From NCBI GenBank assembly GCA_963924555.1, contig OZ004585.1, forward strand, positions 1,563,488 through 1,627,487: a DNA stretch of 64,000 nucleotides. The letters run 5' to 3'. This document shows, piece by piece, positions 1 to 13,000 of the stretch. This DNA is from Crambe crambe (taxonomy: Eukaryota > Porifera > Demospongiae > Poecilosclerida > Crambeidae). Both the position numbers and the translations under genes were made by a program. The notes beneath the pieces are model-generated. The model was not told the DNA's origin. It saw nothing but the letters and a program-made list of their open reading frames with translations, and did no database searches. Position 1 is the first letter of the stretch. Each line of letters starts with the position of its first letter.

Positions 1-183
1 GGTTATCGTAGACCTGCCAGTCTTCACAAGTGGGACGATGCAGGCATTCACATTTGCAGGTCTTATCGTTGAAGTATTGAAGTTTAGGACAGCTCAGTGT
101 TGTACGACAGACACAGCCACATGTCTGGTTATCGTAGACCTGCCAGTCTTCACAAGTGGGACGATGCAGGCATTCACACTTGC
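1..183 (-). repeat. 126-bp coding tandem repeat in the Cys-rich gene
   Basis: Bases 1-57 and 127-183 are nearly identical, with a period of 126 bp (42 codons). The period is a multiple of three, so whole Cys-rich modules are duplicated in frame. The array continues past the left edge. Confidence 0.8.
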
Positions 184-700
184 AAGTTCTAGGGTTAAAT
201 CTTTGTAATTCACAACGTTTGGACACATTTATTTGTGTTGAAGACTTGTGCTGGATGGTGACATTTCTTCGGCACCCACACTCACAAGTTATCGTGTTGA
301 AAATCCGTGGTGAAGCACACTTAGTGACTTTGGGCATTCACATGCACACCATTCGGCATTGAAGATGTGTGTAGGATAATAGCGATACCTGGGAGCACAC
401 ACATTCACATGCTTGGTGGTCAAAGTGGCGAGAGGTGGTTTACATTTCTTTGGTTTGCAGTGACCGTGTGAGGAGGATGTGCTCTCAGCAACCTGTGATA
501 CAGAAATTCAGCCATCAGTGTTGTAGCAGCTAATATTGTTACATTTTGTATGTGCACCAGTCAAGAATGACTATGTGATTTTTAAAAAAAGGTACTGATC
601 ACCCAAGTAGCTATTCAACCTCCTTGCAGATGTTCCTACTTACCAGGGCAAGAGCAGCCACCAATAAGCCACATGAAATGACTTTCCAGTTAAGCATCAT
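1..700 (-). CDS. Secreted Cys-rich protein with CX10CXCXC repeats (partial, runs off left edge)
   Basis: Two exons are visible. Exon 1 (700-644) starts at ATG 700 and encodes a 19-residue hydrophobic signal peptide (MMLNWKVISCGLLVAALAL) ending at a GTAAGT donor in phase 0. Exon 2 starts at 492 after a CAG acceptor, also phase 0, and is open to base 1. It encodes repeated CX10CXCXC units such as CPKLQYFNDKTCKCEC and CEDWQVYDNQTCGCVC. This spacing is known from Balbiani-ring 3 protein and from the C-terminal silk-homology part of VEGF-C/D. No PDGF/VEGF core domain is seen before the repeats, so a growth factor is possible but not shown; a secreted matrix or toxin-like Cys-rich protein is equally likely. 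The Cys-rich frame changes by one base near 331-340, because the frame read from 492 and the frame read below 337 differ. This is either an assembly indel or a real frameshift. Confidence 0.7.
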
Positions 701-2662
701 TTCTGGGAGAGATGCAGACCTTCAATCCTTATAATTCTTCTTGTATCTGTTAGTAGAGAATTTGCTGGACGGATCTGATGTGAACAAAGTCGTATGCTAT
801 ATCTTTTTAGTCACTCCAGACTGTGAAATGATTCTGGAAAGCTTCTCTATTTATACCACTCACCTGGTCCCTGTGTGCTAGCTTTAAATATTTCTTACGT
901 ACATGCCCCCTTTTCAGTACCCCATTGACCCCTTGACAATATTTATTTCTGTGTGGACTATGATGCACCCAGGAGACACACCAGGAAGGATTAACTGCAC
1001 CTATGCTTAACCTCAAGTGTCATATTTGCGTATCTAATAATGACAAAGAATCCTTAATACCAGACATGTTTTCCTTACTAGCTAGTGCTTTTAAGTACAG
1101 CACATATTTTATGACACATTAAATCACAGGTTTATTTATTTTACTATTAGTAAGACCTCGCTATTGAGGCCATGTGTGCATACAGGAGTCATCTTAATAT
1201 ATCTATTCAATGATGAATTCAATGATGACTTTTGGACATCCTGTTGGTTAGGAAGTCAACTTGAAGTTGATATCATACAACATCAATTATGAATACCTAA
1301 TTTTTGATATCCATGAATTTTGCACTCTGGAATTTTACCCAATGCTACTTGGGTTCCTATGAATCACTAGAACAAGTATAGTCAAACCTGGTTGCATCAT
1401 GATTTACTATCGTGTGTGCATTCTGGATTTGCATGTATAGTGGTTTGGGTCAACAGAATGTGTGCCTCTTCAGACCATATATTCAATTTCTGAAGTTTAT
1501 TGATGCTAGGTCAGAAGTGCTGGTTATTCAGTGTATAGGCCACTCTTCACATGCTGTTACTCAACATACAACATTCTGGGGTTGTTATCTCAGCACTGCA
1601 TGTACATAGCCCTGATTTTCAGGTCTTCAATTTATACACCTGCCGATTTTGGAACATTTTGTAGGATGTGTGTATAACGTGACTGGAACCTCCAAATAAT
1701 GGACAAGTTGGGGAGCTGTGACAAATTATTATTACTTGAAAATTTCCCAATTTAGGGTACCATTATAGTTAAGACTTTCTGCTCTACATAGCCTCGTCCC
1801 CAGGCCCCCATTTTTAAATTATGCTTGAAAAGGAAGGCCTGGGGGATGAGGCTACTACTGAGAGCATTCATAGTAAGTTTGGTATGGAGACCTCCAATAC
1901 TGGATAACTTCCTCCTAGCGATTAATTATGAACATCAAAGGACCTCTACACAATCAAAGAAGTGCAATATTGATTGAACAAGGTGAGGTGACCTGGAGAA
2001 GGCTAGGGTAACCTCATGTATAGGGAGATTGTGGTAACTTAGTGATAGCATGCAGAAACAGCAATAGTATTGTACTAAATTGACAACAGACAAATGCTAA
2101 CAAAAGAACTAGAACATAAAAACACAAGTAATTATTAGAGCATATGAGTTCGTAAAGAGTACCTCACTTTACCACAGAGATTATCCTATATGTACATGTC
2201 AGTACATAGCAAGCAAGCAAGCTACCCCACCTTATTTCTGTACTTTTATTATCATCATTTAGAAGAAATGTTTTTCTATAATTATGATTAAGTCTGTAAG
2301 ATCTCCCAAATGACTAATCTGGGAATAAACCAACTGACAGAATAGCACAGAGAGAGGAAGTAACTATGTCACTGCTAGCCGTCTCAGAAGGGGGAAAAAA
2401 TGTGTTAAAGTATTAATAGTTTCTATAGCTAGCTACATCGGGAATCACCTCATTGCAGAGCTAATCAACTTGACACACACCATTGGACATTGGTTCATTA
2501 TGCTGACTTGGTTATTTATTATTATAGCCACATCAAAAACCCCAATAGCCCAAGTCGTGAATATGATTATTTGTCAACAAAATTAATGTACAATCGGCAA
2601 TAGTGACTTTGATCTTCGATGTTCATTGTCCCTGCAGGTTGTAAATATAGCTAGCTGTCAAG
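701..2662. other. Intergenic stretch with MITE debris
   Basis: No convincing gene was found. A 69-codon ORF at 807-1016 (-) has no recognisable domain and no paired splice sites. At 1789-1854 a 66-bp hairpin has arms starting TAGCCTCGTCCCCAGGC; related GCCTCGTACCCAGGC words occur at 35347 and 62203, so this is a dispersed MITE family. Fragments reading 'ggaacctccaa' and 'gacctccaatactgg' near 1685 and 1890 resemble pogo/Tigger-type MITE ends. Confidence 0.5.
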
Positions 2663-4243
2663 ATGAGTCACCATCAAAGAGTATGCATTCTTATTTTAGC
2701 TGTCATATTCATGCATGTGGCAGTGGATCAAGTCAGACCACAAAGTAAGAATAGCTATTTTAGCTATAATGATAGGTATAGATAATACTGAGTTCATGGG
2801 GAAGAAAAAAGACTGACTACAAGGTCAATTTTTACATCATGAAATTTCTTTTTTGGTAGTTTGTTTTTTTTTTGGTAAAAAAGTTACAGTGCCAAATATA
2901 AATGAATTGGTAAGACATGTCTCGTGTTGCATAGTCATCTTCAAGGCTACTTTAGTCTATTTGCGTTCACTTGATCATATTTTACTACATGTACGTATAA
3001 CTTTTCAATTCTTAACCTAATTCAAAAAAATAATAATAATCAGCTCATAGCTAGAGTAGCTAGTTGATCAGCCCTCTGTTAGTATTTTAAATGAGCAGAT
3101 GCATATAATGATCAAAGGACCAAGTGAATGGAAAGTTTAGCCAACAATAATGTAGCTATACATAGTTATAGGGTGATAAAGAATTATGACTTCTACCTGG
3201 TGGGACTTTCATCTTATTCAACAGATACAACTGTCCCGATTGTTGTTGCTCCAACTAACAGTGATAATCCGTTCGAGACCTTGAGCACCCCCACTAAGAT
3301 TGTCATTTACATCGCCATCTTGCTGACTGGACTAGGCTGCATCACTCTCTCCTGCGCTTTCCTCGTGTGTGTCTTCCACAGGACCTGTTGCCAATCACAA
3401 TCAGCCTCCTACAGGTATGTATGTGTATACCTATAAGGACAGATGGTCTATGTGATAATGGCATCAGTAAACAGCTAGGCAGGCCTGTAGCTCTGTAGCC
3501 AGGCGGCTCAACGGGCTTGAGTCCCCCCTCCCTTTGATGGAATAGCTTATACTTGCATTAGTTTGCTGTACTGATAATTAAGTTTAGTTCTCACACATTG
3601 AAAATATCTAACAATAACATCACATTATTATTATTGTTAATCTTCCTGAGCCATCCCTTTTCTAAAATCCTGACTACAGGCCTGCTAGGGTATAGTGTCT
3701 GCAATATTTTTCATGGGGTTGTCAGTTCTCATAGAGTGAAGGGCTGTTCATATGTACTGGTAGATTCAGGTCCGTAAAAGGGAAAATCAAACTGTTTACA
3801 TTAATTTTCATTACAAAGATTCAACAAAGTTGAGGGGGGGGGGGGGGGGGGGGGGGGAGGGCAATAATTATGTCATTATGTATAATATTATTTTACTCAC
3901 CAGGACTGAAAGATCAGAGGTGATGCCTTCCAACAGTTTCTCCTCCTTCAAAAGCCGTAGAATAGATGGTGGCAGCATGTCCTTGAGAAACCAAACCTTT
4001 GACAGCAGGAGCCCCATTTCTTCTACCCAATCAACACCGGCTAGTAACCGTCCACGTAACCAATACAACCTCCTTGCACCCAGGCCTGGGATGGAGAGGG
4101 GAGACAAGGGCGTGGCTAAAAGCACCAACAGTTTGCCAGATGAGACCATCAATGCAAGTAACAGAGTGGCATCCTTGTACTCTTACTCCCACTCTCTCCC
4201 TCCTCCCAATGGTGGAAGAGTCTACCATCAATCTGCAGTTTAA
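2663..4243 (+). CDS. Single-pass type I membrane protein with C-terminal PDZ-type ligand (copy A)
   Basis: Three-exon model: 2663-2744, 3225-3414, 3904-4243 (612 nt, 203 aa), with phases 1 and 2 and GT-AG borders. Exon 1 encodes a signal peptide (hydrophobic core CILILAVIFMHVAV). Exon 2 encodes a short Ser/Thr-rich ectodomain and one membrane helix (IVIYIAILLTGLGCITLSCA), followed by a Cys/His-rich juxtamembrane patch. Exon 3 is a Ser/Asn/Pro-rich cytoplasmic tail ending in YHQSAV, which fits a class I PDZ ligand (S/T-x-hydrophobic-COOH). The next gene downstream has the same exon structure, phases and motifs, which supports the model. I do not recognise the family. A receptor-like or adaptor membrane protein that binds a PDZ scaffold is inferred. 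A 24-base poly(G) tract lies in intron 2. Confidence 0.8.
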
Positions 4244-4791
4244 ATTAATCGCAATTCCCCAAACCTTTTTTTTTTAGCCAACAAAGAATATCATAGCTAG
4301 AGCAAGTTCATAAATTATGCAGTCGTGAATTTGTACACAAGCTACATATGTAACTAATGTAGTGGCTGTTATAGGGTTAGAATCACTTAAAATTGGAGAA
4401 AATAGAGTTCAAAGTCGAACCTCTATTATTTTCTTATCTACTATATCACATTGATCATTTTTATAATAATCATGTTAAAAATAAGATTCCTGACATGTGC
4501 TTTCTGGTAGACCTAAACACTATATATACTACTAGTGAGCTACACTGTACCTAAATTGGTTAATCTAAGCCATGAAAATTTGCATGCCTGCAGTGCACCA
4601 CTTAGTCTACATAATAGCCAGCCTAAATTATGAACATCCTTCGAGTGCCTTTGTTGCTAAGGTCCCCATCATGACATATGAATAATATTATATGCACTAG
4701 CTATTATACACAGTGGCTTCAGGCTTCACACTATTATAGATTCAGGATCCATTGCTACGTACATGCAATCTCTGTGCATTGTAAGTCAACG

Positions 4792-6428
4792 ATGTTGAAA
4801 GTGTTTGTTTTAGCATCAGTTTTGGCATTCATGCAAGTGGGAAAAGTCAAACCACAAGGTAAACAGCTAACTAGCTAACTAGCTAGCTAGCTGGCTAATT
4901 GTTTAATATTGACATAATATCAGCTGTTGAGATTCCAGTTAGTAAATACAGTGGAACCTCCAATAGAAGACACTCTGAAAGTGTACACTCTATACTAGAT
5001 AACCTCTGAAAGAGGACAATCTCTCTACAAAGGGCCCCAAGTGTATCCACGATTCTAAATAATCTCCGAAAGAGGACAATCTCTCTACAAAGGGTCCCAA
5101 GATTCCACTTTTTTTGACATCAAATTAATTTTATGGTCAAAGGAAGGATCGTTAAAGTTGCTATTATATTATCAGTTTTACTTCCACTATCTAAATACAA
5201 CAGACCTAATTAATATCTCCACTACTGACACCACAAGTCCTTTGCAGAGTAGCGAGAATCCATTTGAGTCTCTGAGTACCCCCACTAAGTTTGTGATCTA
5301 CGTTGGAATTTTGCTAACTGGTACTGGCTGCTTCCTCTTCTCCTGTGGCTGGATCGTGTGTGTCCTTCACAAGGTCTGCCATCAACAACGATCAACTCAC
5401 ATCAGGTAGCTATCACAATGAAAAATTTCCCTTGCGTTTCCATGAGAAACTTGAAGGAAGCACAATGTATTTTTGTAGGATATGTAAGGGCATGACATAT
5501 TTCATGACATTTTAAATAGGAAATAAACCATGCCCTTGTGTATCCCATATCAAGTTTCCTTCAGGTTTCAGGCTAGGATATCTCCTATTGTCTACAGGAA
5601 TCTTACAAAATGCTGAGTGTGCATTCTCGCGCATGCTCAACTTTGAGCCTCAAAAATCTCACCGGAGAAGGTGAATGGCATGCTAATAATACTAGAACAG
5701 TCTCTTCTTTAAAGTTCTTTCCAAATCTGAGTGCAATTTCAAATTTTTAAGTTGTGCGCATGCGTAGTAGTCGACGCCTGACGATTTTTTTTTTTTGCAA
5801 GATTCCATAAAACCGCAGTAGCTATAAAACATAATAGCTACAATGTAGCTAAAAGTAAGGTCCCAAATATAAGTCTTTAAAGTTTTACCTCTGAGGAGAG
5901 GAAAACCTTTCAATAAGGGATAAAATCACTGTCTCCAGAATAGTAAAGTGGAACACCACTATCACTGTCAATGGAACAATAATAGACTATTAGTGCCTGT
6001 GGCAAAAGTTAGGTAGCTGCTAAGTATGATAATTATGGTTCAAAAGTCCATTCTTTTTTAGGAACAAGGACTCCAGACATCAGCAGCAACAGCAGCAGCA
6101 GCAGACTGTGCCAGTATCTCCTGCCAGCAGTTTCTCCTCCTTCCAACGTAATAATCCCACAATTCCCATGAGGACTAGCTCGGATAGAAGCCTCATTTCT
6201 TTATCTTCCCAAACTGTACCCTTGGCCTCCAATGATAACCACACCCCTCACTTCCATGCTATGCCAATAGAGAATACCAACAACCCTGCCATCACCAACA
6301 TCAACAGTTTACCTCCCACTGGCTCCGGTGAGGCCATCAACACCAACAGCAAAGTAGCATCCTTTTTCATGCCATCCAACTCCCTCCCTCGTCCAAGTGG
6401 CGGAATTTACTACCAATCGTCAGTTTAG
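4792..6428 (+). CDS. Single-pass type I membrane protein with C-terminal PDZ-type ligand (copy B)
   Basis: Tandem paralogue of the preceding gene. Exons are 4792-4858, 5204-5405 and 6062-6428 (636 nt, 211 aa), with the same phases (1, then 2). It has a signal peptide (MLKVFVLASVLAFMQVGKV), a Thr/Ser-rich ectodomain and a membrane helix (FVIYVGILLTGTGCFLFSC). The tail begins with a run of eight Gln (CAG/CAA repeat near 6080-6103) and ends in YYQSSV. Motifs shared with copy A are NPFExLSTPTK before the membrane, VCVxHxxC after it, SSFSSF and NSLP in the tail, and QSxV at the C terminus. Conservation of ends and splice phases with divergence between them shows an older tandem duplication in which both copies are kept. 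Function is unknown; docking to a PDZ protein is inferred from the C terminus. Confidence 0.82.
4950..5107. mobile_element. Tigger/pogo-like MITE fragment in intron 1 of copy B
   Basis: It starts CAGTGGAACCTCC and carries two direct copies of a 'gaaagaggacaatctctctacaaaggg' module, about 68 bp apart. The start matches the ends of pogo-group MITEs common in invertebrates. No clear right terminus was found. Confidence 0.4.
5588..5812. mobile_element. MITE with GGAATCTTGCA terminal inverted repeats (copy 1)
   Basis: Starts AGGAATCTTACAAAATGC and ends TTTTTGCAAGATTCC, giving terminal inverted repeats of about 11 bp. It lies in intron 2 of the PDZ-ligand gene copy B. Relatives are at about 13690-13920, 31145-31320 and 31918-32150, all with the internal 'ttctttccaaatctgagtg' word. 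It has no coding capacity. Confidence 0.6.
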
Positions 6429-7108
6429 TGGACTCTAGAAACACCACCACCATAATACTGCAACATCACAATTTCCCATTCATATTAAAATTTCAGTCAT
6501 ACTTATTATGTTAGAGAAAATTGACCTTACCAACTTCACAATCCAGCAATTAAGATCATGGATTCGCTCCTTGATTAGGTTCTATCTAAAATTCACTTTT
6601 TTTTTTGCACTAAAAAGAAGAAATAGAGTTGTAGTGGCTAAGCTGAAGTGACTAGCTATTAGGAAACCCAACCAAATAACCAGCAACCAAAAAGGAATAA
6701 TCATTGTTATATTAACAGCAAAAATTAATGATGGCATCAATGTTTTGTAGCTGATTACAAAAAAAAAAGAACAAAAATTACAGGGATGGGAAAAAAATTT
6801 TTTTCTTGGATATAATACTTATTGTAGTGTAGCTGACAGAATGTGCACTAGTAGTTATAGCCAGCTAAAAATGGTAGGTAAAAGGATAAAGTTATAACTA
6901 ATTGTAGTAGTAATTATAATCATATAAAAGTAGTACATTGTGATAGCGATGAACAGACAGGTGCATTCTAATTATGTCAAAAATACTGATCACTGGGTGA
7001 TAATAAAACAACTCAAGACAATAATATGGTTTAAACCATAAAAGTCTCAAAATGTCCAATCTCAAATCAGTGATCATATCGAATCTTCCAACATCGAAAT
7101 CTGATAAG
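6429..7108. other. Intergenic stretch between convergent genes
   Basis: 3' flank of the membrane-protein pair and of the minus-strand TRAF gene. It contains A/T homopolymers only. The minus-strand 119-codon frame at 6898-7257 overlaps the MATH exon in another frame and is a shadow. Confidence 0.5.
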
Positions 7109-9992
7109 TTAATTAGTTGATGTATAATTAACTTGATCAGGTCCACTTGGAGCGTTTGGTGGGTCCATTTTGACACGAAAAAATATCGTATCATTTTTAC
7201 AAAACTGAGGATCACTGAGAGCACTAACCGGTGCAAATTCGGGAAATCCGGAAGCAATATTGAAAGTGTCTTCGGGCTTTTGAAAACTGCTGCTCTCTGG
7301 GTTAGGGGTGAATTTGCGAGTGTAAGATTTTTCGGGAGAGAGAGGGTGTGCTTGGTTCACAAGGCTCATTGTCACTCTATGAGCAAATGGCCAGGCCAAA
7401 AGGTCATCATATTCAGATCTCATTATAACGGCAAACAGAGAAATGTGAGTCCCTTGGCCTGACCCATCACCATTTAGATAAGCCCTGAGGCAAAGACGAT
7501 ATCCGTGAATACTCGTGTACAAGGGAGGACTGTATAGTGATATGGTTCTTCCCGTTCGTGCCTCTCTCACCCTTCGACCCAATTCGTTCACTTTCCATAC
7601 ATAAATTCCTGAACACGATTTCACTTCCAGGATTTCAAGTTTGAGGTTCAGCTCTTCCAAGATGTTTTCGTATCGAGGGACCGTCGATGAGATGTTATCG
7701 ACTGTGGTGTTCATTTGAGTGATGGTTCCTTTATGCTGTTCCACGTCGGCCACCAACTGGGTTACTATCTCGTTCAACTGCGCCAATTTTTCATTAATCC
7801 TCTGAAACTGTATTAATAGAGATGATACATCTTAAAAAAAGAGGAAAAGTTTTGGGAAGAGCAATGGCTGTGATCTGATCTGTTAACAACTATATTTGCA
7901 TTAAGCTTCCACCAAAAATGGGAACATTTATGGCTACCATGTTAATAGCAGTAAGCTTCCACCAAAAAATGAACCCATCATAAACATGCTCAACACAAGT
8001 GGGGACACAATGGGTCTGCTGCATGCTGGGTAAAGAAAACTTTGTGTGTGCGTGTGTGTGTGTGTGTGTGTGCGGGGGGGGGGGGGGGGGGGGGGGGGGG
8101 GAACAAATTTATGTGGCTCACACTTCCTTTGCTATACAGTGGACTCCCTCTGACCTGGCCACCTTTGGGGCCAGCAGAAGTGTCCTGATTAGAGGGGTGG
8201 CCTCATTTCAGGGGGTGGATTTATATTATGAAGTATACATAAAGTGTCCTGATTAGAAGGAGTTCACTGTACCACTAAATTTTTCTCCACAATTTTCCGA
8301 TAAACTTACATCAGATGAAGAGTGTCGTGAACTGGAACTAGCAGAGCCACTGGAGAAGCCCTGTCTCCCACCAGACCTCTGGATATCCTCCATCGTCGTC
8401 TTGAGTCCTCTCATCTCCTTCTCTATCGCATCCATCTTCTTGGTGAGTTTGGAAGTCGACTTCTTCAGCTCGGTGATTTCAGACTTGGTGATCCTCAGGT
8501 CAGACTCCACCCTCCTCACTCCTTGGATTATCTAAGTCCAGTAGTTGAGAGGCAATACATAGGGTTCTCCCCAAAGGGTATTAGAGAGGTGGAACCACTC
8601 TGATGGGGCCCATTTTTAGTTAAAACTGTATTTTAATAGTCACAAGAATATCAAAATCCTTTAATGTGGCATTCAAGCACTGCTCTGATCAGTTTCACTA
8701 GGGAGAACCCTGATACGAGGCAAAAATATTTTTTTGACCTCTATACACAATGATTGACCTTTGATCTCCACATGTATACAATGCACTATCACCATCAATA
8801 ATAAAATGTTTGACCTTTGACCTCTACATGTATACAACGCACAATCATTAAGAGTGTTATTACAAAATGTTTGAGCTTTAACCTCTGCATGTATACTACG
8901 CACTTAGGAAGTAAGCCAGGTGAGCTAAAAGATCCATCAGATACTCAATTGCTCTGCTTATTCGCTTTCCAAATTTTGCACATAAGCTGTCCCCTAGAAT
9001 GGCACCATAAAGACTGTACTGCAATCCTAGGATGAGTCAATGCATATTGCATGTACTGTATCACATTTTGCTAGCTTGTGCAAACCCTTTCTCTACCTTT
9101 TAATCAATCTAGCCCTTCAATCTTCCAAGTTGTATCACATGTAACCACAAAAGTTAGCATGCTGCGATCCTTACCACACAAAGAGGAACTATTTTGCAGA
9201 TATCACCCATTGTTTATCTTTTGGTGGTTTAAGCTGCCAGAGAACATGAGCTGATCTAACCACTCTTAATCTTCCGAGCCGATTCACATGTGACCACAAG
9301 AGTTAGCAGCCATATATACGCTGCTGTTGGATTCTCAATCCATGCTGATTGGTTAACTCCATGCTGATTGGTTAACTGATATCGCGCGCGCTATCGATCG
9401 GTGCATGGCCATGTGTGTATGAAAGGAGATTATATCTCTCCTTGTTGGCGAGATAGAGCATACCACCATGGCTAAAGAATCCACAGCACGGCTGGAACAG
9501 CAAACCAACAGACAGAGAGAAGCCATGCTACTCGGTGAAGCAAGACCAATTGGTCAGCTTGAGGTATGATCAATACTTTATTTGGTATGCTCACTAACTA
9601 AAGGGCTAGGGCTAGGGCTAGGATAAATATCAAGAAAAGATAATCTGTGTGCATTAGCTCATCTATGATATAATACTTTATAACGTGCATTCTTATACTC
9701 TATTTAATGCACATGCATGCAGTCAACCAGAAGTTAGCTACAATTCTTATCTACAAGTGGATCTATCAGAGAGTGCGGTAGCACTCTCTATGTAGGGATG
9801 ACTCAGACGGCCACGTGCGCCGCCTATAGACTAATACAAAAGTGAAATTCTAGTTCCCCCTTGGACCTAACAAAAGCTACTGTTAATGATTACTAGAGCC
9901 TACTACAATGTGCAGACCAAGTTTCAGGACCAGGGAGCTTACCGTTTCAGAAATACGGCAAGCAGGTAAATCGCTGGATTCTTCTTCTTCTC

Positions 9993-10042
<50 letters not shown>

Positions 10043-13000
10043 TTAGACAACCATATCTCTCGAACCACTCAAGCTACAGCTATGATTTCTGGATAAATCC
10101 ACTCCAAATTCTACGAACTACGATCTTTTCTACTCCTTGATCCTCAAAAGAGTCGATGAAAAAGGAGACACTACGGAGCACAGCACTCGACTAATTCAAT
10201 TAGGAAGCCATCTTCTCTATAATACGCATGCCAGTGGTGTAGGAACGGGGGTGGCCAGGGCCACCCTTAATTTTTGAGGCACTGCGTATTCTTGTTATAA
10301 TTAGCAGCACACCCTGCGCTTGCATTATCATTATGCGGAGTGTTATGAAGTGCTTGTGGTAAGAATTACAATTAACAGCTTCCCACAAACCACAGTCACG
10401 TTAGTAAGACACATGGTCATTAGTGTTTTTTCAGAACACCACTGGAATCTTCGGGCCCTCAAGGTTAGCTAATAGCTATACCTATAGATAGTAAACCATA
10501 AAATGGACTCAACATCTAACAGGTACTGATAACAATTCTGATTCTGATTCTGATGAAGATAACATTTCTGAGCCAGAGTCTCAAGCTGGTAAATCAGATG
10601 TCGATGAGAGTATCCCTGAAGCTGCAGCTAACACTGAATCTCACACAAATAGAGGAAGCAGTACTAAAATCTCATGCCAGTGTCCATGTTGTTCTGATCC
10701 CAACACCCCTCATCAACCAATTAATGTAAGTGATTCCAAGGTTAATGATTCATACAAAGATAAAAATCACTCAAGGAGGATTCAGACCAGCTGGTACAAG
10801 ATTCATCCTTGGATCACTGTGTGTACCTCTAATTACAGAATATTTTGTGCTACATGTCGTAGTGCACAACAGCAAGGTTTAATCACTTTCCCAGAACATA
10901 AAAAACCTGCATTTATTGCTGATGGGTTTCATAAATGAAAAAATGCTCTTCGTAAGTTTCGTGAGCACGAAAACTGTAGCATGCACAAGGAAGCCCTGCT
11001 GAAGTTAGCAGCAAGGACCAGTACCACAGGATTGAGTGCCCAATTAAGTTCCATACATGCAGGTAACCAAAAGTTTCATAGAAACATGTTACTGAAAGTG
11101 CTACTTAGTGTTCAGTACCTGTCACGACAAGGCTTACCTCTCCGTGGCCATAGAGAAGATATAGAATCCCTTGAGGGGAATTTATATCAATTGCTACTAT
11201 TGCAGTCTAAAGAGTGCCAAGAAATGAAGTCACGGATTCTGAAGAAAGAGTATACTTCTCCAGTAATCATTAATGAAATTATCTATATGATGGGTCAGGC
11301 TGTCTTAAGAGGGATATTAGCGGATATAAAGGCTTCTATGTGGTATTCCATTATAGCTGATGAAGCCACAGATATCTCACATAATGAACAAATGTCTTTG
11401 TCTATACGCTGGGTTGACTCAAGTTATAACATTCATGAAGAATGTATAGGCCTTATACAGTTGCCAAATATAAAAGCTGTAACTATTTTTGATGCTATTA
11501 GAGATATTCTAATCAGATGTTCTTTACCTATCTCTCAATGTCGGGGTCAGGCTTTTGATGGTGCAAGCAACATGAGTGGTATTAGAAATGGTGTTCAGGC
11601 TTTAGTTAAAAAAGTAGAAATATTATGAATTTCATATATGAATTAGTGCAACTGATTAGATTTTCTCCTAAGAGGCTTGCCATTTTTGATGGCTTGTGAA
11701 AGGAAATAAGTGTCAACAATGGAGATGCAACGCCTTCATTAAGGATGCTGTGTCCAACTCGTTGGACAGTTAGGCATTCTTCAATACAGAGTATTTTGAG
11801 AAATTATGAAATCTTACTCTCTACTTTGGAGGTTGAGAAAGGCCATGATGATTATGCAGCAAAGGCTAGTGGGTTACGTTACAAGATGGAAAGATTTGAT
11901 ACTTTCTTTAGTTTGAAACTCAGTTATTTAATCTTTTCTGCCACTGAACAGCTCTCAACTAATTTACAATCAAAAGATATAACAATTCAAGAAGCTATTA
12001 AAGGAGCTACACTTCTTTCTTCATACTTGAAATCAATCAGATCTGAGGAGAAGTTTAATGATTTTTATGATAAAGTTCTTCATGAATCTAAAAATTTAAC
12101 TGAAGAACCAAGTTTGCCAAGGATAAGGAAAGCGCCACGACGATTGGATGACAGATCAAGTGGCCATGTATATAGTAGTCCTAAAGACAGATATCAACAT
12201 GTGTACTTTGAAGCACTTGATTTAGCCTCTGAAGAAGTGAATGAACAGAGTGATAATTAGAAATATTGAGTCACTTCTACTTGAAGCTTCAAATGGAGAA
12301 CCTGTACAGGAAATTTCTGAAGACATTAAAAGTTTCTTGAGTTGTGACATTGACCAGGATCGCCAGATTATAGTGTAGTAATGTACGTATATGTAGGGAT
12401 TGCTGGCTGGATATACAGAACAAAGATTGATCCCATTTCCATCCTTCTTGTTTCCTTACTTTTTTGAGCAGTGGTCATCCCTACATCTTTTTTCATTTCA
12501 CGAAATGCTTTTTCCCTTACTTGTTATAGTGAGAATTGGTCAACTTTTCAGATAGATGCTTTATAGCTATTGTTTTGTACTCTGCTTGAACGCATCATCA
12601 CACCATTTCTGCCAATTTTATATCTTTATCGTAGGCCTGTATACGTTTCTTCATGAAAATGACTATCCAATCAGTGAAGCATGTGATCAACAGTGAGGAG
12701 TACATAGTATATCCCAAGTTTTTATTGTTTGTTCTATAATAATTTTAGCTATCCCCACATCAAATTTCAGCAATCATGAAATTTAATCTTAAAATATCCA
12801 AATGTGATGATTCATTGAGTGTGCAATGCTCTGAAAAGATTACATATCCTCCAATCACTCAAATTGTAGCAGATCAGATCGGCCTTTGTAGTAGATAGTG
12901 CATCATACGTGGCAAACCAGCCATCCTAATTCAGTCAATAGGATTGTGAAAGAAACTTAACATGGATGAAAACCAGCTTCACGTTCTCAAAAAAGATATG

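Noticed and set aside
1-700. PDGF/VEGF growth factor identity for the Cys-rich gene
   Set aside because: The CX10CXCXC repeats fit the VEGF-C tail, but no cystine-knot domain lies between signal peptide and repeats, so the name would overreach.
3868-4152. 94-codon minus ORF opposite exon 3 of membrane protein copy A
   Set aside because: Antisense shadow of a clearly coding, spliced exon; no domain.
9883-10096. Poly-Asn and poly-Leu ORFs
   Set aside because: Produced by a (TTA)n microsatellite.
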